The position numbers and the translations under genes were made by a program. A DNA stretch of 64,000 nucleotides from JAODBJ01 sp963782465 (GTDB taxonomy: Bacteria; Actinomycetota; Acidimicrobiia; IMCC26256; PALSA-610), in contig CAWAJR010000005.1 of assembly GCA_963782465.1 (NCBI GenBank), positions 434,001 through 498,000 on the forward strand, written 5' to 3'. Shown piece after piece: positions 34,091 to 41,976 of this stretch (position 1 is the stretch's first letter; each line of letters opens with the position of its first letter). Below the pieces are notes generated by a model, which did no database searches, was not told where the DNA came from, and saw only the letters and a program-made list of their open reading frames with translations.

Positions 34091-35044
34091 CTAGTCCTCG
34101 TCGCGGAAGTGGCCCGCGTCGCCGCCGCCCTGACGGCGCAGGCGGCGCTCGATCTCTTCTTCTTCTTGCAGGAGCCGCTCCAGTTCGGGGCTGGCTTCGT
34201 GGACCAGCTCACGCACCGGTTCGGTTTCCTCGGCACTGGCCGCCGCGGGTTCGGCAGCCGAGTCGGGCGGCGTCTCGGCCGTTGCCGCGGCCGCAGCCGG
34301 GCGGCGCCGGCCACCACCGGCGCTGACGACTCGGCGACCGGGGGCCTGGCCCGACGTCTCGCCGACGGCCATCGCCGCCTCTTTGGCGATCTTGTCCTCG
34401 GCGGCCGACTTGTAGGGGAGGATGTCGCCCTTGTAGATCCAGACCTTCACGCCGATGCGGCCGAACGTGGTGCGCGCTTCGGCGAGCCCGTAGTCGACGT
34501 CGGCGCGCAACGTGTGCAGCGGGACCCGGCCTTCGCGGTACCACTCCTTGCGGCTCATCTCCGCGCCGCCGAGACGCCCCGCGCACTGCACCCGCACGCC
34601 CAGGGCGCCGGCCTTCATCGCGGTCTGCACCGCGCGCTTCATCGCCCGGCGGAACGAGACACGACCGGCGAGCTGGTCGGCGACACCTTGCGCGAGCAGC
34701 GTCGCGTCGATCTCCGGCTGCTTGATCTCCTGGATGTTGAAGTGGACGCGGGGGTTGCCGGTGATCTTCGCGAGCCCGGCCTTCAACCGTTCGGCTTCCG
34801 AACCGCGGCGGCCGATCACGATGCCGGGACGCGCGGTATAGACGTCGACGCGCAGCCGATCACGCGTCCGCTCGACCTCGACCCGGCTCACCGCGGCGCG
34901 CTCGAGTTGGCGACGCAGGTAGTCGCGGATCTTCCAATCCTCGATGAGGTTGTCGGTGTACTCCTTCTTGTCGGCGATCCACCGCGACTTCCAGTCGGTG
35001 GTGACGCCGAGCCGAAAGCCGTACGGGTTGACTTTCTGACCCAC
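34091..35044 (-). CDS. rpsC: 30S ribosomal protein S3 with long C-terminal tail
   Basis: 317 residues. The first 215 or so are normal S3 (KH domain with GRRGSEAERLKAGLAKI; C-terminal domain GRLGGAEMSRKEWYREGRVPLHTLRADVDYG). S3 lines the mRNA entry tunnel and has helicase-like activity. The last 95 residues are an added Ala/Pro/Glu-rich low-complexity tail that ends in a probable helix (ASPELERLLQEEEEIERRL). The tail is encoded next to the similarly extended rplV. Confidence 0.95.
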   Translation of the reverse strand: MGQKVNPYGFRLGVTTDWKSRWIADKKEYTDNLIEDWKIRDYLRRQLERAAVSRVEVERTRDRLRVDVYTARPGIVIGRRGSEAERLKAGLAKITGNPRVHFNIQEIKQPEIDATLLAQGVADQLAGRVSFRRAMKRAVQTAMKAGALGVRVQCAGRLGGAEMSRKEWYREGRVPLHTLRADVDYGLAEARTTFGRIGVKVWIYKGDILPYKSAAEDKIAKEAAMAVGETSGQAPGRRVVSAGGGRRRPAAAAATAETPPDSAAEPAAASAEETEPVRELVHEASPELERLLQEEEEIERRLRRQGGGDAGHFRDED

Positions 35045-35748
35045 TATTCGCTCTCTTCTTCGTCGTCGGCCTCGTCGTCGTCGTCGTCGCCGGCATCGGT
35101 CTCGGCGTCGGCTTCGGCTTCGGCTTCGATGTCGTCGCTCGCCTCGGCCAGGTCCTCGTCGCGCTCGTCGGTCGCTTCGAGTTCGGCTTCGCTCACGGGG
35201 CCACCGGTCGGCTCCGGCTCCGGCACTTCATCGTGGTCGTGGTCGTGGTCGTGGTCGTGATCGTGGTCATGCGCGGCGGCCCGCGAGCGGCGCACCCGCT
35301 CGGCCCGGCGGCGGCTCGCGGCACGGCCACGACCGCCCGTGCTCGCCTCTTCCCGGCGGCGCTTCTGCTCGAGGTCTTCCTCCGAGTAGCGCGCGAGCTC
35401 GATTGTCACGTGCGACGAACGGTGCCGCACCCGGAAGTAACGGCCACGGGCACGGGGTTGGCCCCACTTGCGGGTCGGGCCGTCGTCGGCGTAGCAGTTC
35501 ACGACGTAGAGCTCTTCGGGCGACAGGCTGTTGTTGTTCTCCGCGTTCGCGATCGCGGAGTCGAGCACCTTCAAGATGTCGCCGGCCGCGTCCTTCTGGC
35601 ACAACTGCAGGACACGCTCGGCATCTTCCGCACCGAGCCCGCGGATGAGCGCGAGTACCTGGCGGACCTTCGTCGCCGAAGCGTGCAAGTGCTTCACGCT
35701 GGCGCGAACTCTCGGGGACTCGACCGTGCCGGTGTTTCTTGCGCTCAT
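35044..35748 (-). CDS. rplV: 50S ribosomal protein L22 with His-Asp repeat and acidic tail
   Basis: 234 residues, twice the usual 110-120. Residues 1-125 are ordinary L22 (RASVKHLHASATKVRQVLALIRG, then GPTRKWGQPRARGRYFRVRHRSSHVTI, the beta-hairpin that lines the exit tunnel). A basic linker (RRREEASTGGRGRAASRRRAERVRRSRAAA) follows. Then come seven consecutive His-Asp dipeptides and a Glu/Asp-rich tail of about 65 residues. The repeat could bind metal ions; the tail lies after the part that sits on the ribosome surface. Start ATG follows rpsS by 2 bp, and its TAG overlaps the rpsC start by one base. Confidence 0.95.
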   Translation of the reverse strand: MSARNTGTVESPRVRASVKHLHASATKVRQVLALIRGLGAEDAERVLQLCQKDAAGDILKVLDSAIANAENNNSLSPEELYVVNCYADDGPTRKWGQPRARGRYFRVRHRSSHVTIELARYSEEDLEQKRRREEASTGGRGRAASRRRAERVRRSRAAAHDHDHDHDHDHDHDEVPEPEPTGGPVSEAELEATDERDEDLAEASDDIEAEAEADAETDAGDDDDDEADDEEESE

Positions 35749-35750
35749 CG

Positions 35751-36029
35751 TTATCGCCTGCTCGATCGTTCCTGGCCCGCGTGGTACCGGAAGGTGCGGG
35801 TCGGCGCGAACTCGCCGAGCTTGTGCCCGACCATCGCCTCGGTCACGTACACCGGCACGTGCTTGCGACCGTCGTGCACCGCAATCGTGTGGCCCACCAT
35901 GTCGGGCGTGACGGTCGAGCGGCGCGACCAGGTCTTGACGACCTTCTTGTCGCCGGCCTCGTTCATACGCTCGATCTTCACCCGAAGGTGGTCGTCGATG
36001 AACGGGCCCTTCTTCAGACTGCGCGCCAT
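35751..36029 (-). CDS. rpsS: 30S ribosomal protein S19
   Basis: 92 residues. MARSLKKGPFIDDHLRVKIE, WSRRSTVTPDMVGHTIAVHDGRKHVPVYV and GHKLGEFAPTRTFRYHAG are diagnostic. S19 is a 30S head protein near the A-site finger. It follows rplB by 4 bp. Confidence 0.97.
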   Translation of the reverse strand: MARSLKKGPFIDDHLRVKIERMNEAGDKKVVKTWSRRSTVTPDMVGHTIAVHDGRKHVPVYVTEAMVGHKLGEFAPTRTFRYHAGQERSSRR

Positions 36030-36033
36030 GCCA

Positions 36034-36870
36034 CTACCTCCGGGCGCCGCGCGTACGACGCCGGCGAACGATCATCTTGTCGGACGGCTTGCCCTTCTTG
36101 CGGGTGCGACCCTCGGGCTTGCCCCAGGGCGAAACCGGGTGACGGCCGCCGGAACTCTTGCCTTCGCCGCCGCCGAGCGGGTGGTCGACGGGGTTCATCG
36201 CAACACCACGTGATTGCGGGCGTTTGCCCTGCCAGCGCGCCCGACCGGCCTTGCCGATCGACACCAGCGCCGCTTCGCTGTTGCCCACCGAACCCACCGT
36301 CGCGCGGCAGTCGATCGGCACCCGGCGCATCTCGGTTGACGGAAGGCGCAGCGTCGCGAAGAGGCCTTCCTTCGCGATCAACTGGATCGCGGTGCCCGCG
36401 CCGCGGCCGAGCTTGGCGCCGGCGCCGGGCTTCAACTCGACGTTGTGGACCGTGGTCCCAACCGGGATGTAACGCAGGGGCAACGCGTTGCCGGGCCTGA
36501 TCTCGGAACCCTGGCCGCTCTGCAACATGTCGCCGACGGCAAGGCCGGCCGCCGCGATGATGTAGCGCTTCTCGCCGTCGCGGTAGTGCAGGAGCGCGAT
36601 GCGGGCGTTGCGGTTCGGGTCGTACTCGATGGCCGCGACCTTCGCGGGTACGCCGTCCTTGTCGCGCTTGAAGTCGATGATGCGGTAGCGCTGCTTGTGC
36701 CCACCGCCACGGTGACGCGAAGTCATGCGGCCGTAGGCGTTGCGGCCACCCGTCTTGGGCTTCGGCTTCGTCAGGCTCTTCTCGGGCCGGTCGCGAGTGA
36801 TCTCCGCAAAGTCGGAGACCGACTGGAAACGGCGCCCGGGGCTCGTCGGCTTGCGTTTGCGAATGGGCAT
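36034..36870 (-). CDS. rplB: 50S ribosomal protein L2
   Basis: 278 residues. L2 is needed for subunit joining and peptidyl transfer. MPIRKRKPTSPGRRFQSV, GRMTSRHRGGGHKQRYRIIDF and the C-terminal GVAMNPVDHPLGGGEGKSSGGRHPVSPWG, which contains the functionally important His, are intact. ATG at 36870 was chosen over longer in-frame readings; it lies 2 bp after rplW. Confidence 0.97.
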   Translation of the reverse strand: MPIRKRKPTSPGRRFQSVSDFAEITRDRPEKSLTKPKPKTGGRNAYGRMTSRHRGGGHKQRYRIIDFKRDKDGVPAKVAAIEYDPNRNARIALLHYRDGEKRYIIAAAGLAVGDMLQSGQGSEIRPGNALPLRYIPVGTTVHNVELKPGAGAKLGRGAGTAIQLIAKEGLFATLRLPSTEMRRVPIDCRATVGSVGNSEAALVSIGKAGRARWQGKRPQSRGVAMNPVDHPLGGGEGKSSGGRHPVSPWGKPEGRTRKKGKPSDKMIVRRRRTRGARR

Positions 36871-36872
36871 CC

Positions 36873-37169
36873 TCAGCCTCCGAACACGTCGATGCGGTCG
36901 TCTTGGTGCAACGACACGAGGGCGCGCTTCTGGCTCGCTCGCGAACTCCACACACCGCTGCGGCGATTGCGCTTGCGCTTGCCCTTGCGGTTGATCGTGT
37001 TCACGTTCGTGACGCGCACGTTGAAGATCTGCTCGACGGCGCGGCGGATCTCGATCTTGTTCGCGTCGGGAGCGACGATGAACGTGTAGACGTTGGTGTC
37101 GTACGACGCGTACGACTTCTCCGAAACGACGGGGCGGATGATGATGTCGCGGGGATCACGACCAGTCAT
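36873..37169 (-). CDS. rplW: 50S ribosomal protein L23
   Basis: 98 residues. DIIIRPVVSEKSYASYDTNVYTFIVAPDANKIEI and VNTINRKGKRKRNRRS are conserved. L23 is the main docking site for SRP and trigger factor at the tunnel exit. Overlaps rplD by ATGA. Confidence 0.96.
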   Translation of the reverse strand: MTGRDPRDIIIRPVVSEKSYASYDTNVYTFIVAPDANKIEIRRAVEQIFNVRVTNVNTINRKGKRKRNRRSGVWSSRASQKRALVSLHQDDRIDVFGG

Positions 37170-37876
37170 TCCGTGCCTCCCGTCTCATCGTCGTCGCCGG
37201 AATCGACGGCGTCGGTGGTCTCCGCCGGTGTGCCGCCGAGGCGGGCGATCGTCGCGTCGAGCGACGCGCGCGAGAAGACGATCGTGTCGTTCACGAGCAC
37301 GTCGTAGGTGTTGAGTTCCTCGGGCAGCATGATCTGCACCCGTGACCCGAGGTTGCGGAACGACTTCCAGACCGAATCCTCGTCGCGGAACAGCACGAGC
37401 AGGACACGCTCCTCGCGCCGGCCCTTCTCACGCAGACCGAGCGTGACCAGCAACTCGTTCGCGCGTTTGGTCTTCGGCTCGGTGATGCCCCAGTCGTCGA
37501 CCACCATGACCTTGCCGTCGCGGGCGCGGTCGGAGAGCGCAGAACGCAACGCGAGGCGGATCATCTTCTTCGGGGTGCGTTGCGAGTAGTCGCGCGGCTT
37601 CGGGCCGTGCGCCACACCGCCACCGCGCCAGTGCGGCGCGCGGATCGAACCCTGCCGGGCCCGGCCGGTGCCCTTCTGGCGCCACGGCTTCGCACCGCCA
37701 CCCGACACTTCCGAGCGGCTCTTCGTACTGTGGGTGCCGGAGCGGGCCGCGGCGAGTTGCGCCGTGACGACCTGGTGCATGACGGGAACGTTCGGCTCGA
37801 TGCCGAAGATCTCGTCGGGCAGCGTGACGGTGCCACCGTCGGCGCCGCCGCTCGTCTTCGTCTGCAGGCTGGTCAT
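37166..37876 (-). CDS. rplD: 50S ribosomal protein L4
   Basis: 236 residues. The tunnel loop SGGGAKPWRQKGTGRARQGSIRAPHWRGGGVAHGPKPRDY is intact. In enterobacteria L4 represses its own S10 operon; whether it does so here is unknown. ATG at 37876 overlaps the rplC stop (ATGA). A short acidic C-terminal tail (DAVDSGDDDETGGTE) is present. Confidence 0.96.
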   Translation of the reverse strand: MTSLQTKTSGGADGGTVTLPDEIFGIEPNVPVMHQVVTAQLAAARSGTHSTKSRSEVSGGGAKPWRQKGTGRARQGSIRAPHWRGGGVAHGPKPRDYSQRTPKKMIRLALRSALSDRARDGKVMVVDDWGITEPKTKRANELLVTLGLREKGRREERVLLVLFRDEDSVWKSFRNLGSRVQIMLPEELNTYDVLVNDTIVFSRASLDATIARLGGTPAETTDAVDSGDDDETGGTE

Positions 37877-38520
37877 GCCGACGCCCCTGCCTTGACGGCG
37901 TTGCGCACGAACACGAGGCCGCCGTTGGCGCCCGGGACCGAACCGCGGATGAGGATGAGGCCCCGTTCGGCGTCGCCCTGGACCACTTCGAGGTTCAGGG
38001 TGGTGACGCGCTCGCCGCCCAACTGCCCGGCCATACGCACACCCTTGAACACGCGGGCCGGAGTGGCACACGCGCCGATCGAGCCGGGCGCACGGTGCTT
38101 CTTGTGGTTCCCGTGCGACGCGCCCTGCCCCTTGAAGTTGTGGCGCTTCATCACACCGGAGAAGCCCTTTCCCTTCGAGATGCCGGTGACGTCGACCCGC
38201 TCTCCCGCAACGAACAGGTCGGCTCGCAACAGCTGGCCGACCTCGAAGCTCGACGTGTCTTCGACGCGCAGCTCCGCGAGGTACTGCGACGGCGGTACCG
38301 CGGCGCGGTTCAGGTGGCCGAGCTCCGGCTTGTTGAGCCGGCGCGGCTTGGTCTCGCCGAATGCGAGCTGGACGGCGCTGTACCCGTCGCGCTCGGGCGT
38401 CTTGAGCTGCACGACGCGACAGGAGCCGGTCTCGACCACCGTCACCGGGATGATCCGGTTCTGGTCGTCGAAGACCTGGGTCATGCCGAGCTTGCGCCCC
38501 AGGATCCCTTTGCTCACCAT
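37873..38520 (-). CDS. rplC: 50S ribosomal protein L3
   Basis: 215 residues. GILGRKLGMTQVFDDQNRIIPVTVVE and the loop FSGVMKRHNFKGQGASHGNHKKHRAPGSIGA, which reaches toward the peptidyl-transferase centre, are typical. ATG at 38520 has GAGGA upstream. It is the first gene of this ribosomal block: rpsJ, normally immediately upstream, is 4.1 kb away behind an accessory island, so rplC must have its own promoter. Confidence 0.97.
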   Translation of the reverse strand: MVSKGILGRKLGMTQVFDDQNRIIPVTVVETGSCRVVQLKTPERDGYSAVQLAFGETKPRRLNKPELGHLNRAAVPPSQYLAELRVEDTSSFEVGQLLRADLFVAGERVDVTGISKGKGFSGVMKRHNFKGQGASHGNHKKHRAPGSIGACATPARVFKGVRMAGQLGGERVTTLNLEVVQGDAERGLILIRGSVPGANGGLVFVRNAVKAGASA

Positions 38521-38547
38521 CGTGTGCGTGTCCTCGTCGTCACGCGA

Positions 38548-38577
38548 ACGCTCCGCACGGACAGGCCGGCGGAGCGT
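38548..38577 (-). promoter_or_regulatory. Leader hairpin upstream of rplC
   Basis: Perfect 9-bp inverted repeat ACGCTCCGC / GCGGAGCGT with a 12-nt loop, 28 bp before the rplC start. A TAGTAT -10 candidate is further upstream (38688-38693, minus strand). The hairpin could be an mRNA leader control element for the ribosomal block, but no known L4 leader class could be confirmed by eye. Confidence 0.35.
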
Positions 38578-38735
38578 CGATTCGGTTGTGCTGCACGGTC
38601 CCGGTACCCGGTCGCGGCGCCGGCCTGTGCAGACGTCATTTGTCTTGCCGATTGTTGGCGCGGACAGGCAGTCCGCACGGCCCGGAGATACTAGCGGGAC
38701 CGGACGTGCCGCGACCAGCCGTCGCAGCCGCGGCC

Positions 38736-38741
38736 TACCGT
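38736..38741 (+). promoter_or_regulatory. Leaderless -10 box of the VOC gene
   Basis: TACCGT ending 6 nt before the ATG at 38748. The same hexamer precedes the TIGR03086 gene at 61179-61184. Confidence 0.5.
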
Positions 38742-38747
38742 TGCGCG

Positions 38748-39176
38748 ATGGCACCGATCAGCTTCCAGGTCACCGTCGACTGCGACGACCCGCACGCGCA
38801 GGCCAAGTTCTGGGCCGCCGCGCTGCGCTACGAGCAGGAGGACCACGCGGCGTTCGTCCGGGAGATGCTCGATGCCGGCATCGCCACCGAGGCCGACGTC
38901 GTCACCTACGACGGCCGGCTCGCCTGGCGCACCGGCGCCGCGATCCGCCATCCCGACGGGTTGCCGATCGGGCGGGTGCTCTTCCAACTGGTCGACGGCC
39001 CGCGCCCGGTTCGCAACAGCTGGCACCTCGATCTGAACGTCGGCAAGGACAACATTGACGCGGAGGTCGCACGACTGACCGCGCTGGGCGCGAAAGAGCA
39101 GTACAAGGTCGACGAGCCCGGCGCCTTCCACACCACCATGGCCGACCCAGAAGGCAACCTCTTCTGCGTGCAATGA
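38748..39176 (+). CDS. VOC / glyoxalase-like domain protein
   Basis: 142 residues. SFQVTVDCDDPHAQAKFWAAALRYE, WHLDLNVGKDNIDAEVARLTALGA and TTMADPEGNLFCVQ are typical of the actinobacterial Glyoxalase_6-type vicinal oxygen chelate fold. His in WHLDLNV and Glu in DPEGN could be metal ligands. Members include resistance proteins and dioxygenases, but many have no known substrate. It is leaderless by its promoter and opens the island between rplC and rpsJ. Confidence 0.8.
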   Translation: MAPISFQVTVDCDDPHAQAKFWAAALRYEQEDHAAFVREMLDAGIATEADVVTYDGRLAWRTGAAIRHPDGLPIGRVLFQLVDGPRPVRNSWHLDLNVGKDNIDAEVARLTALGAKEQYKVDEPGAFHTTMADPEGNLFCVQ

Positions 39177-39446
39177 CACTCGCTCGCTCGGTCGCGCCTC
39201 GCCCAGGGGGCTCGTTGCTTCGTCGCTCGCTGGCGAGCTCGCTCGCTGCGCTCGCTCACCGCGCAACACTCGCTCGCTCGGTCGCGCCTCGCCCAGGGGG
39301 CTCGTTGCTTCGTCGCTCGCTGGCGAGCTCGCTCGCTGCGCTCGCTCACCGCGCAACACTCGCTCGCTCGGTCGCGCCTCGCCCAGGGGGCTCGTTGCTT
39401 CGTCGCTCGCTGGCGAGCTCGCTCGCTGCGCCCGCTCAACGCGGCG
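39177..39446 (+). repeat. Three tandem copies of a 90-bp repeat
   Basis: Units start at 39177, 39267 and 39357, each opening CACTCGCTCGCTCGG. The first two are identical and the third differs only near its end. Units are rich in small inverted repeats (GCTCGC-TG-GCGAGC, GCGAGCTCGC). The unit length is a multiple of three, so all frames stay open, but nothing suggests it is translated. A 24-base segment recurs exactly at 63041-63064. Confidence 0.9.
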
Positions 39447-39457
39447 AGACTGGGGCA

Positions 39458-40303
39458 ATGGATATGAGTGAGCTCCCTCGGATCAACGGTGCGGGCGCGA
39501 CCGCCGACGCGGTGGTCGCCGCGCTGGGCGACGCGGGCGCGGTGGTCGTCGAACGGCTGGTCGACCCGTCGGTCATGGACGCGATTGCCGCTGAACTGGC
39601 CGAACACCTCGACGCGACGCCGTACGGCGCCGACGAATTCGCCGGGCACAACACCCGTCGCACCGGCGCGTTGATCGCACGGTCGCGCACGTTCCGCGAT
39701 CTGGCCGCCCACCCGCTCGTGCTCGGCACGCTCGACCAGGTGCTCGGCGACCACGCCACGAGCTACCAACTGCACCTCACGCAGGTGATCGACATCGGCC
39801 CCGGAGAACCCGGCCAACTCGTGCATCGCGACCAGTGGGCGTTCGACTTCTTCCCGTTCCCGCCGGGCTACGAGGTCGAGTGCCACACGATGTGGGCGAT
39901 GAACGACTTCACCGAGGCGAACGGCGCGACCCGCGTCATCCCCGGGAGCCACCGATGGGACGACAAACTCCGGCCCGGCTACGACCAGACCGTCGCGGCC
40001 GTGATGCCCAAGGGCTCGGTGTTCGTGTACGTCGGCTCCGTGTACCACGGCGGCGGCGCGAACACGACAGAGGCGCACCGGCTCGGCATCAACGTCGGTT
40101 ACACGTTGTCGTGGCTGCGCCAGGAGGAGAACCAGTACCTCGCGTGCCCGCCCGACATCGCGCGCGAACTCCCCGTCGAACTCGCGCGGCTCATCGGCTA
40201 CCAGCGGGGCGCGTACGCGCTGGGCTACTACGGCGACGTGCGCGACCCCATCGAAGCTTTGCACGGCTCCACGGGAGCAGCGCCCGGCTTCGCCCCGAAG
40301 TAA
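39458..40303 (+). CDS. Phytanoyl-CoA dioxygenase (PhyH) family protein
   Basis: 281 residues, a putative Fe(II)/2-oxoglutarate oxygenase with the double-stranded beta-helix fold. The facial triad is His123, Asp125 (LVHRDQW) and His197 (VYHGGG), with Arg208 as the likely 2-oxoglutarate anchor. GATRVIPGSHRW is the family signature. The substrate is not known; relatives hydroxylate fatty acyl-CoAs, ectoine or halogenate substrates. ATG at 39458 was chosen because upstream in-frame sequence is the 90-bp repeat array. Confidence 0.85.
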   Translation: MDMSELPRINGAGATADAVVAALGDAGAVVVERLVDPSVMDAIAAELAEHLDATPYGADEFAGHNTRRTGALIARSRTFRDLAAHPLVLGTLDQVLGDHATSYQLHLTQVIDIGPGEPGQLVHRDQWAFDFFPFPPGYEVECHTMWAMNDFTEANGATRVIPGSHRWDDKLRPGYDQTVAAVMPKGSVFVYVGSVYHGGGANTTEAHRLGINVGYTLSWLRQEENQYLACPPDIARELPVELARLIGYQRGAYALGYYGDVRDPIEALHGSTGAAPGFAPK

Positions 40304-40328
40304 ACCCGGCGCCGCAAGCGCGAACGGG

Positions 40329-40808
40329 TCACTTCGACGCGGCCGGCGGGTCGAACCGCGCCACTTCGGCGGCATCGGGCGCCTCGAACTGCGTGCACCA
40401 CCGGTCGAGGTCGGCCCGCTGGATCGGGGCACGGTCCCATGGTGGTTTCGCGTTCCGGGCGTCGATGCGCCGCCAGAGGTCGTCGGGCGGCACGTCGAGA
40501 TAGTGCAGTTCGACGCCGACGCCCAGGCGGCGGGCGACCGATCGCATCTCGTCGCGTTCGCTCCGCGCCCAGAGCCCGAAATCGAGCACGACGCTCAGAC
40601 CGAGACCCAAGATCTCCTGGGCGACCCGCCAGAGTTGCTGCTCCACCTTGTCATTGGTCGACTCGTCCCACGGCGTGGAACCGAGTGCCCACAGCCAGTC
40701 GTCCTTCGTGAGGCGAACGGCGCCGCGCTCCTGCGCGAGCCGCCGCGCGAGTTCGGTCTTGCCCGCACCCGGCAACCCGCAGGTCAGCAACAGTCGCGCC
40801 CCGCTCAT
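40329..40808 (-). CDS. P-loop kinase-like ATPase (AAA_33 type)
   Basis: 159 residues. Walker A GLPGAGKTE at 11-19, then KDDWLWALG, a Walker B-like VVLDFGLW near 79 and ARSERDEMRSVARRLGV, which is the pattern of small nucleotide/sugar or antibiotic kinases. The target is unknown. ATG at 40808 was chosen because the P-loop should be near the N-terminus; the frame is open further upstream. Encoded after the amidohydrolase on the same strand and convergent with the PhyH gene. Confidence 0.7.
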   Translation of the reverse strand: MSGARLLLTCGLPGAGKTELARRLAQERGAVRLTKDDWLWALGSTPWDESTNDKVEQQLWRVAQEILGLGLSVVLDFGLWARSERDEMRSVARRLGVGVELHYLDVPPDDLWRRIDARNAKPPWDRAPIQRADLDRWCTQFEAPDAAEVARFDPPAASK

Positions 40809-40891
40809 GCGCGCCAGTCCAGCAGTTCCGGGCAGCGAGCGGCGCGGCGATCGGCGGGGCGAGCGGTTGGGGGTAGGTACGACCCCCATGG

Positions 40892-41878
40892 TCAATCCCG
40901 GCCCAGACGGAAGGCTCGGTTTGCGTTCCGCCAGGCCACCAATTCCCGCCCCCTATCGTCGGGGAGGGCCGCGAAAAACCGGTCGATGCCGGCGCGGTCG
41001 ACGTGGGCGAACGGGTAGTCGGTCGAGAAGAGGATCCGCTCCACGCTGACGAAGTCGAGGGCGTGGGACAGCATGCGCGGGCCGAGCATCCCGCTGGTCG
41101 TGATCCAGACGCGATCGCGCACGTAGTCGGCGACGGGTCGCTCGAGGTGCGTCGCGACCCGCGACATGGCATCGACTCGCTCCAGCCAGAACAGCAACAT
41201 CTCGCCCCAGTGCCCGAGCACCAGTTCGAGGCGGGGATGGCGATCGAGCGCGCCGCTCAGGATCAACCGGAGCGCGGCCAGGCCCGCCTCCAGGTGCCAG
41301 CCCCAACCGAACGTCGCCAACGCCAGGTCGACGTCGGGCGAGAGGCCGGAGTAGCTCGCCGCCCGGACAGCCGCCGGCGGCACCTGCGGGTGGATGAACA
41401 GCGGGACCTGCAACCGGGCCGCCGTCGCGAGCAGATCGTCGTACACCGGATCGTCGAGCGGGCGGTCGGCGGTGCGCCCGTAGACCATCGCGCCGACATG
41501 CCCCAGCCGCGTGACGCAGCGTTCCAACTCCTCGGCCGCGGCCTGCGGCTCCGGGGTGGGGAGGGTGGCGAGCGCAGCGAGCCGGTCGGGGTGTGCCGCG
41601 ACGGCCGCGCTTGCCCGGTCGTTGATCTCGCGGCTGAGCGCGACGGCGTCGGCCGCCGGCAGCGGCTGGGTGCCGGGCGGTACCACGCCCAACAGGGAGA
41701 ACGTGATCCCGAGGGCGTCCATCGCCGCGAGGCGTCCGCCGGCGAGGTCGGCGAGGCGCTCGCCGTGGTCGCCCATGGTGTTGAACAGGAGGCTCGGGTC
41801 GAGGCCGTCGCCGGTCTGCCCGGCGAGCGCGGCGTGCAACGCCGGTGTCGTCCAATGCTCCTCGATGCCGATCAACAT
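40892..41878 (-). CDS. Amidohydrolase 2 family (ACMSD/decarboxylase-like) metal enzyme
   Basis: 328 residues folding as a TIM barrel. Metal-binding motifs are EEHW (residues 6-9, the ExH motif), LFIHPQ near 160, GHWGE near 225 and STDYPF (catalytic Asp) near 285. Relatives include 2-amino-3-carboxymuconate semialdehyde and resorcylate decarboxylases, which act on aromatic acids. Start ATG has a GGGAAGGG site. Divergent from a tetR gene across 98 bp, so the regulator probably controls it. Confidence 0.85.
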   Translation of the reverse strand: MLIGIEEHWTTPALHAALAGQTGDGLDPSLLFNTMGDHGERLADLAGGRLAAMDALGITFSLLGVVPPGTQPLPAADAVALSREINDRASAAVAAHPDRLAALATLPTPEPQAAAEELERCVTRLGHVGAMVYGRTADRPLDDPVYDDLLATAARLQVPLFIHPQVPPAAVRAASYSGLSPDVDLALATFGWGWHLEAGLAALRLILSGALDRHPRLELVLGHWGEMLLFWLERVDAMSRVATHLERPVADYVRDRVWITTSGMLGPRMLSHALDFVSVERILFSTDYPFAHVDRAGIDRFFAALPDDRGRELVAWRNANRAFRLGRD

Positions 41879-41901
41879 GCGACGCCCTTCCCATCGGTGA
41901 A

Positions 41902-41958
41902 GCGTTCGCTCAACGCATGGTGAGCCAAAGCTACCGGGCCTGCACCGATTCGCTCAAC
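41902..41958. promoter_or_regulatory. Candidate TetR operators in the divergent amidohydrolase/tetR gap
   Basis: The 10-mer TTCGCTCAAC occurs twice as a direct repeat (41905-41914 and 41949-41958). The first copy sits inside a palindrome GCGTT-CGCTC-AACGC (41902-41916). The second lies 5 bp upstream of the tetR TAGAGT -10 box. The arrangement suits repression of both genes. Confidence 0.4.
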
Positions 41959-41976
41959 ACCCGTAGAGTGACGAAC

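Noticed and set aside
39177..39446. Repeat array as a CRISPR
   Set aside because: The units are contiguous 90-bp copies with no unique spacers, and no cas genes are nearby.
39173..39457. N-terminal extension of the PhyH protein through the repeat array
   Set aside because: The frame is open only because the unit is a multiple of three; the encoded Arg/Ala/Ser repeats are not part of the family, and the ATG at 39458 gives a normal start.
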